Source: Candidatus Delongbacteria bacterium
GTDB lineage: Bacteria; JAGOEH01
DNA length: 11,453 nucleotides
NCBI GenBank assembly: GCA_017997825.1
Contig: JAGOEH010000095.1
Span: 1-11,453 of the forward strand
Direction of reading: 5' to 3'
Part shown: in pieces, positions 7,079 through 11,453 of the stretch
Position numbering within the stretch: the first letter of the stretch is position 1
Layout of the letters: each line of letters starts with the position of its first letter
Made by a program: the position numbers and the translations under genes
The notes under the pieces: model-generated
The model's database searches: none
What the model saw: the letters and a program-made list of their open reading frames with translations, nothing else
What the model was told of the DNA's origin: nothing

Positions 7079-7654
7079 ATGAAAAGCGTAAAAGGTACCA
7101 AGACGGAAAAGAATTTATTGACGGCATTTTCGGGTGAATCCCAGGCTCGGAACCGATACACCTATTTTGCATCCAAAGCCCGGGACGAAGGCTATATGCA
7201 AATCGCCGCCATTTTTCTGGAAACCGCCGACAATGAGAAGGAGCATGCCAAGCGCTTCTTCAAATTCCTGGAGGGTGGCGAGGTCGAGATTACCGCCGCC
7301 TTTCCGGCCGGTGTCATCGGAACGACCCTGGAAAATTTGAAAGCCGCCGCGGCCGGAGAAAACTACGAACATACTGTGATGTATCCGGATTTCGCCAAAG
7401 AAGCCGAAGATGAAGGATTCAAGGAAATCGCCTTGGTTTTTCGTAATATCGGCAAGGTAGAAGTGGCCCATGAAAAACGTTATCTGAAACTGGCTGAGAA
7501 TGTCGAAAAGGGCAGGGTTTTCAAGAAAGATGAACCGGTCCGCTGGAAATGCGCCAACTGCGGCTATATTCATGAAGGCCCCGAAGCACCCCAGGTCTGC
7601 CCGGCCTGCGCTCATCCTCAAGCCTATTTTGAATTGAAGACCGAAGCTTATTGA
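7079..7654 (+). CDS. rbr: Rubrerythrin
   Basis: Rubrerythrin is a cytoplasmic non-haem iron protein that reduces hydrogen peroxide to water in anaerobes, taking electrons through rubredoxin or a reductase. The 191 residues are standard. The N-terminal ferritin-like four-helix bundle carries the di-iron ligands: E20 in SGESQARN, E53 and H56 in DNEKEHA, E94 and E97 in GENYEH, and E128 and H131 in VEVAHEKR. The C-terminal rubredoxin domain has C158-x2-C161 and C174-x2-C177 for the single iron. All ligands are intact, so the protein should be functional. AAAAGGAG at 7064-7071 is seven bases from the ATG. A strong terminator follows after 120 bases. The gene points to an oxygen-avoiding lifestyle with peroxide defence. 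Confidence 0.97.
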   Translation: MKSVKGTKTEKNLLTAFSGESQARNRYTYFASKARDEGYMQIAAIFLETADNEKEHAKRFFKFLEGGEVEITAAFPAGVIGTTLENLKAAAAGENYEHTVMYPDFAKEAEDEGFKEIALVFRNIGKVEVAHEKRYLKLAENVEKGRVFKKDEPVRWKCANCGYIHEGPEAPQVCPACAHPQAYFELKTEAY

Positions 7655-7666
7655 TGACAGTTTAGT

Positions 7667-7681
7667 CATACTGATAGTATG
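7667..7681 (+). repeat. Small hairpin after rubrerythrin
   Basis: CATACT and AGTATG form a perfect 6-bp stem around a GAT loop. It has no following T tract, so it is not a terminator by itself; it may protect the 3' end of the message. Confidence 0.4.
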
Positions 7682-7693
7682 GCCGGCATAGAT

Positions 7694-7760
7694 CGGTTCC
7701 AGGATTGACCGGGACCGGCTTTGTTCGGTATCATTCATTCCGGGTCCGGGATTGACCCGG
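7694..7760 (+). repeat. Pair of hairpins sharing a GGATTGACC repeat
   Basis: CGGTTCC (7694-7700) pairs with GGGACCG (7711-7717), with one G-U. CCGGGTC (7740-7746) pairs with GACCCGG (7754-7760). The word GGATTGACC occurs at 7702-7710 and 7749-7757, in the loop and 3' arm regions. The role is unknown. They lie between the rubrerythrin stop and the terminator. Confidence 0.45.
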
Positions 7761-7774
7761 GCAAACCCTTTATT

Positions 7775-7809
7775 ATGAGCCGGGCAGTAATCTGACCGGC
7801 TCATTTTTT
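7775..7809 (+). terminator. Rho-independent terminator
   Basis: ATGAGCCGG (7775-7783) and CCGGCTCAT (7796-7804) form a perfect 9-bp GC-rich stem around a 12-base loop, followed by a run of six T (7804-7809). It should end the TM1266-like/rubrerythrin transcript and insulate the nqr operon downstream. Confidence 0.85.
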
Positions 7810-7957
7810 ATCTGCCCGAATGATGTGATTGAAGTTGGAAATCCTTGTGGCTCATTCTGACGCAGCCGAAAAAGGATGACCGCTAGTGTTATGTAATCCA
7901 AGATAATCGCTGCGTTAAATCTGATCTCAAGCTTGAAACTTAAACCAGGACTATCCC
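7810..7957 (+). other. Leader region of the nqr operon
   Basis: The gap between rubrerythrin and nqrB is 303 bases; its first half holds hairpins and the terminator. This second half should hold the nqr promoter, but no convincing -35/-10 pair is visible. GATAAT at 7902-7907 is the best -10-like word and lacks a matching -35. No gene longer than a few codons is supported. An inverted repeat is listed separately. Confidence 0.5.
7858..7917 (+). repeat. Inverted repeat in the nqr leader
   Basis: TGACGCAGC (7858-7866) is complementary to GCTGCGTTA (7909-7917) with one G-U pair, enclosing 42 bases that themselves contain GGAT...ATCC at 7874-7899. The arrangement could fold as a stem with an inner hairpin about 40 bases before nqrB. 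It matches no riboswitch family I recognise and may be chance. Confidence 0.3.
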
Positions 7958-8938
7958 ATGAATCTTAGCTTTCAGAAGCAACCGGTTATGCGAACCGTTC
8001 TGTATTCCCTGATTCCGGTTATCCTGGCCTCGATCTATTTTTTCGGCTGGGTATGTGGTATGATACTACTGTTGTCGGTTCTGACCTGTACCCTGACGGA
8101 ATGGCTGCTGGTTCGTGCTAGAAGTGGTAAGGTAACCGAAGCGGCCTGGGTTACCGCGGTCCTGTTTGGACTTAGCCTTCCTCCGACCGTTCCCTGGTTC
8201 ATGGTGGTGGTGGGAGCCGCATTTTCCATCATCTTCGCCAAGATGGCTTTTGGAGGATTCGGGATGAATATCTTCAATCCGGCTCTTTCGGGCCGCGCCT
8301 TTATTTATATTGCTTTTCCCACCTACATGTCAAACCGCTGGGTCCCGGCGGCCGATTGGAGCGCTTTCCCCGGAGGAATGCTGAGCTGGAGCATGCCGGA
8401 GACCACGCTGACCTCGGCGACTCCGTTGATCGCTATGCGAGACGGTATCCCGGTCGATCTGTCTTATTGGAAGCTTCTGCTGGGTAATATCAACGGTTCA
8501 ATTGAACGGATGGGAGAATCCACTCTGCTGGGAGGCGGGTCATTGGGCGAGGGATCGGCTTTGCTGATCCTGATTGGAGGATTGTTCCTGCTGGCCAAGA
8601 AAATTTCCAATTGGCGTGTGGTGACGGCATTTTTCGGCGGGATTCTGCTGTTCAGCGGATTGATCTACGGATTCGATCCGGCCCACGCTCCCACGCCCCT
8701 CTTCTGCCTGTTGAGCGGCGGAGTGATGCTGGGAGGATTTTATATGATCACCGATCCGGTTTCCTCGGCCCGGACCATTCCCGGACAATGGATCTATGGC
8801 GGATTGACGGCCCTGTTTACCGTGCTGATCCGAACCTGGTCCTTATTTCCGGAAGGAATGATGTTTGCCGTTTTGTTGGGTAATATGTTCAATCCGATCA
8901 TCGATTACAGCGTTAAAATGGTTTCCACCAAATCCTGA
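7958..8938 (+). CDS. nqrB: Na+-NQR subunit B-like protein (NqrB/RnfD family), short form
   Basis: NqrB/RnfD is the main membrane subunit of sodium-pumping NADH dehydrogenase. It binds FMN covalently and, in Vibrio, riboflavin and quinone. The 326 residues carry about nine or ten hydrophobic segments. NqrB-like blocks include GFGMNIFNPALSGRAF near 100-115, TDPVSSART at 265-273, and WIYGGLTALFTVLIR with PEGMMFAVL near the C-terminus. The FMN-accepting threonine is probably T155 in TLTSATPL, where the family usually has D..SGAT. GSLGEGSAL at 194-202 matches GSIGEVSTL. NqrB is usually above 400 residues; this length is nearer RnfD. An in-frame TGA at 7934-7936 rules out a longer N-terminus. AGGA at 7947-7950 is the ribosome site. 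No nqrA precedes it. The pairing with nqrF makes NQR, not Rnf, the better name. Confidence 0.85.
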   Translation: MNLSFQKQPVMRTVLYSLIPVILASIYFFGWVCGMILLLSVLTCTLTEWLLVRARSGKVTEAAWVTAVLFGLSLPPTVPWFMVVVGAAFSIIFAKMAFGGFGMNIFNPALSGRAFIYIAFPTYMSNRWVPAADWSAFPGGMLSWSMPETTLTSATPLIAMRDGIPVDLSYWKLLLGNINGSIERMGESTLLGGGSLGEGSALLILIGGLFLLAKKISNWRVVTAFFGGILLFSGLIYGFDPAHAPTPLFCLLSGGVMLGGFYMITDPVSSARTIPGQWIYGGLTALFTVLIRTWSLFPEGMMFAVLLGNMFNPIIDYSVKMVSTKS

Positions 8939-8947
8939 AACCCTGCC

Positions 8948-8960
8948 GGCCGGTTCGGCC
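8948..8960 (+). repeat. GC-rich hairpin between nqrB and nqrC
   Basis: GGCCG (8948-8952) and CGGCC (8956-8960) form a 5-bp stem with a GTT loop, just before the nqrC ribosome site GAGG (8966-8969). No T tract follows. It could tune stability or translation, or be incidental. Confidence 0.3.
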
Positions 8961-8974
8961 ATCATGAGGTCGAT

Positions 8975-9724
8975 ATGAAAAAAGCTCTTTACACTCTCAT
9001 ATTTACGCTGGTCGTGACAGGGGTTTTCATTACTGCTCTGGCGGTACTGAACCAATCCACCCGGAGCCGGGTGGAACAAAACCAGCGCCGGATGGTGTAT
9101 CAATCGATTCTCTATGCGTTCAACATATTTCCCGACTCCGTACGGGAAGAGGATCTGCCTGCTTCCAGCCTGACCTCGGATATTCCGTGGCAGGCCGATG
9201 AAGTGTTCGACAGCGTTTCACAGCGTATTCGGCAGGTCCGGATCGCTATCGATTTCCATTCCGACTCCGTTGATCTCTATCTACTGAGTGCTCCGGATTC
9301 CCAGATTACGGCGATGGGAATGTTTCTGAAAGGGGAGGGACTATGGGGCCGGATTATAGCGTTTGCCGCGGTTTCCGCCGATCTTCAGCGGATGATCGGC
9401 ATCGATTTTATTGAGCAATCCGAGACACCGGGATTGGGTGCCAGAATCCAGGAATTGTGGTTCAAACGTCCTTTCCGCCGACTGGATATCCAATCCCTTC
9501 TCCAAGCAGGTTCGCCCGTTACAATGGTTAACCGGATCAGTGCCGATGATACACTCACCGTCCGTCCCTATTTCGAATCGGTCACCGGGGCAACCCTGAC
9601 CTCAAAGGGGATTCTGGATATGATTAACCTGGATTTGAAACGGTATCTGCTCTATTTATCAGCGAATGGATACCCTGTCACCCTGTCACCGGGGAGGTCG
9701 AATGAAAACCAAACCCATCCGTGA
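8975..9724 (+). CDS. nqrC: Na+-NQR subunit C (FMN-binding, NqrC/RnfG family)
   Basis: NqrC carries a covalently attached FMN in its extracytoplasmic domain and relays electrons to NqrB. The 249 residues start with one membrane helix at about 5-25, followed by the soluble domain. GEGLWGRIIAF at 120-130 and SETPGLGARI at 149-158 are family hallmarks. The FMN-acceptor threonine is T207 in ESVTGATLTS, where the flavin transferase ApbE normally recognises D-x-x-(S/T)-G-A-T; here the first position is Glu. The ribosome site GAGG is five bases upstream, and the gene lies 36 bases after nqrB. The end overlaps nqrD by 23 bases. An ApbE flavin transferase would be needed for maturation and is not in the window. 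Confidence 0.93.
   Translation: MKKALYTLIFTLVVTGVFITALAVLNQSTRSRVEQNQRRMVYQSILYAFNIFPDSVREEDLPASSLTSDIPWQADEVFDSVSQRIRQVRIAIDFHSDSVDLYLLSAPDSQITAMGMFLKGEGLWGRIIAFAAVSADLQRMIGIDFIEQSETPGLGARIQELWFKRPFRRLDIQSLLQAGSPVTMVNRISADDTLTVRPYFESVTGATLTSKGILDMINLDLKRYLLYLSANGYPVTLSPGRSNENQTHP
9693..9697 (+). promoter_or_regulatory. Ribosome binding site fixing the nqrD start
   Basis: GGAGG lies four bases before ATG 9702 and inside the nqrC end. It favours ATG 9702 over the in-frame ATG at 9666. Confidence 0.6.
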
Positions 9725-10340
9725 GGTCATTCGGGACAATCTTTGGAAGGATAATCCGGTGATTGTCCAGATACTGGGAATTTGTTCCACCCTGGCCGTA
9801 ACCAATCTCTTCCTCAATACCCTGATCATGGGCTTGGGATTGATCTTTACCATTGCTCTGTCGGCCTGGACCGTATCGATCATGCGAACCATCATTCCAG
9901 CCCGTGTTCGGATGATTGTCCAGACTTTGATCATTGCCTCCTATGTGATCATGGTCGATATCGCCCTGAAGGCGTATGTTCCGAACATCAGCCGGGCTCT
10001 GGGACCTTACGTCGGGTTGATCATTACCAATTGTATCGTGATGGGGCGATTGGAAGCCTTTGCATCGACCAATAAACCCTGGATCTCGCTGGTAGATGGC
10101 GTGATGTCGGGAGTCGGCTATACCTGGATCCTGCTGGTGATAGCCTTTGTCCGCGAACTGTTGGGATTCGGGACGATTATCGGTTATCCGGTGATGGACC
10201 CGCTGATGCGGAGTCTGGGGTATTCAGAAGGCTGGATTCAGTGGGCTATCATGATCATGGCTCCGGGCGGTTTTTTTATGCTGGCCTCCTTTATCTGGAT
10301 CTCCTATAACCTGTCGGCCGGCAAAAGCCGAACTAAGTGA
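9702..10340 (+). CDS. nqrD: Na+-NQR subunit D (NqrD/RnfE family)
   Basis: NqrD is an integral membrane subunit, normally with six helices. Together with NqrE it holds an intramembrane [2Fe-2S] cluster linking NqrF to NqrC. The 212 residues match the usual ~210. Both cluster cysteines are present: C28 in GICSTLAVT and C111 in LIITNCIVMGRLEAFA. The PARVRMIVQTLIIASYVIMVD stretch (about 66-86) and FVRELLGFG are strongly NqrD-like. The gene overlaps nqrC by 23 bases and ends 11 bases before nqrE. NqrD and NqrE are homologous and insert with opposite topology. Nothing about the gene looks damaged. Confidence 0.93.
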   Translation: MKTKPIREVIRDNLWKDNPVIVQILGICSTLAVTNLFLNTLIMGLGLIFTIALSAWTVSIMRTIIPARVRMIVQTLIIASYVIMVDIALKAYVPNISRALGPYVGLIITNCIVMGRLEAFASTNKPWISLVDGVMSGVGYTWILLVIAFVRELLGFGTIIGYPVMDPLMRSLGYSEGWIQWAIMIMAPGGFFMLASFIWISYNLSAGKSRTK

Positions 10341-10351
10341 GCGGGGGCACT

Positions 10352-10942
10352 ATGAAAGAAATATCTCCCTTTATCATATTCTTTGCAGCCGTTTTCACCA
10401 GTAATATTCTCTTGACCAATTTTTTAGGCATGTGTTCCTTTCTGTCGGTTTCCCGGCAAGTCAAGACAGCGGCAGGACTGGGAATGGCTGTTACCTTTGT
10501 GATGACGATTTCCAATGCCCTGAACTACGGGGTCTATTATTACCTGCTGGTTCCCTTGCATATCGAGTATCTGTGGTATATTGCCTTCATCGCGGTCATC
10601 GCCGCGGTGGTTCAATTGCTTGAAATGATAATTGAGCGGTTCTCGGAAGGCCTTTACATCAGCCTGGGCATATTTTTGCCGCTGGTGACCGTTAACTGTG
10701 CTATTTTTGGGGCGGCGCTGTTCATGATTATCCGGAACTACAACTTTATGCAGTCGGTCATGTATGGAGCCGGGGGCGGGTTGGGATGGATGCTGGCGAT
10801 TCTCGCGCTGGCAGGTATACGGCAGCGCCTGAATGAAAACCGGATTCCTCCGGCGTTGCGCGGGCCCGGAATAGCCTTGATTATTTCCGGATTGATGGCG
10901 ATGGCGTTTGTCGGATTTTCCGGCCTGCTTCAAATCCAATAA
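10352..10942 (+). CDS. nqrE: Na+-NQR subunit E (NqrE/RnfA family)
   Basis: NqrE is the membrane partner of NqrD and donates the other two cysteines of the intramembrane [2Fe-2S] cluster. The 196 residues match the usual ~198, with six hydrophobic segments. C28 lies in FLGMCSFLSVS and C116 in VTVNCAIFGAALF. The NYNFMQSVMYGAGGGLGWMLA stretch (about 129-149) and IPPALRGPGIALI are classic NqrE segments. ATG 10352 follows a G-rich GGGGG at 10343-10347; an in-frame GTG at 10337 overlaps the nqrD stop but has no ribosome site. The stop codon abuts AAAGGA, the ribosome site of nqrF, so translation is likely coupled. Confidence 0.94.
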   Translation: MKEISPFIIFFAAVFTSNILLTNFLGMCSFLSVSRQVKTAAGLGMAVTFVMTISNALNYGVYYYLLVPLHIEYLWYIAFIAVIAAVVQLLEMIIERFSEGLYISLGIFLPLVTVNCAIFGAALFMIIRNYNFMQSVMYGAGGGLGWMLAILALAGIRQRLNENRIPPALRGPGIALIISGLMAMAFVGFSGLLQIQ

Positions 10943-10953
10943 AGGATTCTGTA

Positions 10954-11453
10954 ATGGAAAATATTCTAATTCCAGTAATGGCGATTGTCGGATTGAATGG
11001 AGGATTGGCCCTGATTCTGGTGGTGGCGGAGTATTTTCTGGCCGATTACGGCGAGTACCGGATTCGAATCAACCGGGAGAAAGAATTGAACCAGAAGGGG
11101 GGCGGTAGTCTTCTTCAGAGTCTGAAATCCCAAGGCATATTCCTGCCTTCGGCCTGCGGGGGACGCGGGACGTGCGGGTATTGTAAGTGCAAGATTACCT
11201 CCGGCGGCGGCAGTTTGCTGCCGACTGAAGAACCGTTGCTGAATCAACAGGAACGAGATAATCAGATTCGGTTGGCCTGCCAGGTTAAGCTGAAACGAGA
11301 TATGGAGATCGAGATTCCGGAAGCCCTGTTTGCGATTCGGCAGTATCAAGCGGAAACGGTCATGATCCGCGACTTGACCTATGATATCAAGTGGGTCCGG
11401 TTTCAATTGTCTCCGCCGGATCAGATCCGTTTCAAACCCGGCCAGTATATACA
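10954..11453 (+). CDS. nqrF: Na+-NQR subunit F, N-terminal part (cut by window edge)
   Basis: NqrF is the NADH-oxidising subunit; FAD takes the electrons and passes them through a ferredoxin-type [2Fe-2S] cluster to NqrD/E. The visible 166 codons cover one membrane helix (about 5-30) and the [2Fe-2S] domain, with ligands C68, C74, C77 and C109 in SACGGRGTCGYC and RLACQV. They also cover the linker MEIEIPEALF and the start of the FAD domain, ending at KPGQYI. The cysteine spacing matches Vibrio NqrF. An additional cysteine, C79, sits two residues after a ligand. AAAGGA at 10941-10946 is seven bases from ATG 10954. Most of the FAD/NADH reductase half, usually about 240 more residues, lies outside the window. 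This gene is what separates the operon from a plain Rnf. Confidence 0.95.
   Translation, partial: MENILIPVMAIVGLNGGLALILVVAEYFLADYGEYRIRINREKELNQKGGGSLLQSLKSQGIFLPSACGGRGTCGYCKCKITSGGGSLLPTEEPLLNQQERDNQIRLACQVKLKRDMEIEIPEALFAIRQYQAETVMIRDLTYDIKWVRFQLSPPDQIRFKPGQYI

Noticed and set aside
7694-7760. Start of a CRISPR or other repeat array
   Set aside because: The GGATTGACC word occurs only twice, is nine bases long and lies in hairpins; there is no regular repeat-spacer pattern.
7115-7804. 229-codon open frame on the - strand opposite rubrerythrin
   Set aside because: It is antisense to a clear rubrerythrin with all metal ligands, extends through the terminator hairpin and resembles no family.
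10424-10939. 171-codon open frame on the - strand opposite nqrE
   Set aside because: It lies wholly inside nqrE, is rich in Arg, Gln and His as antisense shadows of membrane proteins often are, and has no recognisable domain.
10966-11406. 146-codon open frame on the - strand opposite nqrF
   Set aside because: The + strand encodes NqrF with exact iron-sulfur cysteine spacing; the antisense frame has no support.
7958-11453. An Rnf complex (rnfDGEA) reading of the operon
   Set aside because: The last gene is clearly NqrF (membrane helix plus plant-type [2Fe-2S] domain), and subunits D and E look NQR-like. No RnfB or RnfC is present. The short NqrB is the only Rnf-like trait.

Overview
The window reads as ordinary bacterial DNA with every gene on the + strand. 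The gene content suggests a Gram-negative anaerobe or microaerophile: a rubrerythrin, a small protein resembling the hydrogenase-linked TM1266 family, and a sodium-pumping NADH dehydrogenase (Na+-NQR) operon sit beside a surface-polysaccharide sugar cluster. No single gene fixes the phylum, so I leave the organism unnamed.

Region 1 (about 1-6742) is a tightly packed nucleotide-sugar operon. After an unidentified gene end come an RmlD-like reductase, RfbF (glucose-1-phosphate cytidylyltransferase), RfbG (CDP-glucose 4,6-dehydratase), an RmlC-type epimerase, a TylCIII/NovU-type sugar C-methyltransferase, a second SDR reductase/epimerase and a GT-B glycosyltransferase. Most junctions overlap (ATGA or longer), so the set is probably translated as a coupled unit. 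The logic is Glc-1-P to CDP-glucose to CDP-4-dehydro-6-deoxyglucose, then epimerisation, C-methylation and 4-keto reduction, then transfer to a glycan. No 3-dehydratase (RfbH/E1) is visible, so the product is predicted to be a branched 6-deoxy C-methyl hexose, not a 3,6-dideoxyhexose.

Region 2 (6743-7957) is a two-gene unit: an 86-residue ACT-like TM1266-family protein and a full rubrerythrin with every expected metal ligand. It is followed by a hairpin-rich 303-bp gap with a strong intrinsic terminator and a possible structured leader.

Region 3 (7958 to the window end) is nqrB-C-D-E-F, with nqrF cut by the window edge. NqrD, NqrE and NqrF carry their expected iron-sulfur cysteines. There is no nqrA (or rnfC) in front of nqrB, and NqrB is short, at an RnfD-like length. 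The flavin-attachment motifs of NqrB and NqrC keep the acceptor threonine but differ around it. This unusual NQR and the CDP-linked C-methyl sugar cassette are the two items most worth following up. I found no CRISPR array, tRNA, rRNA or insertion sequence.
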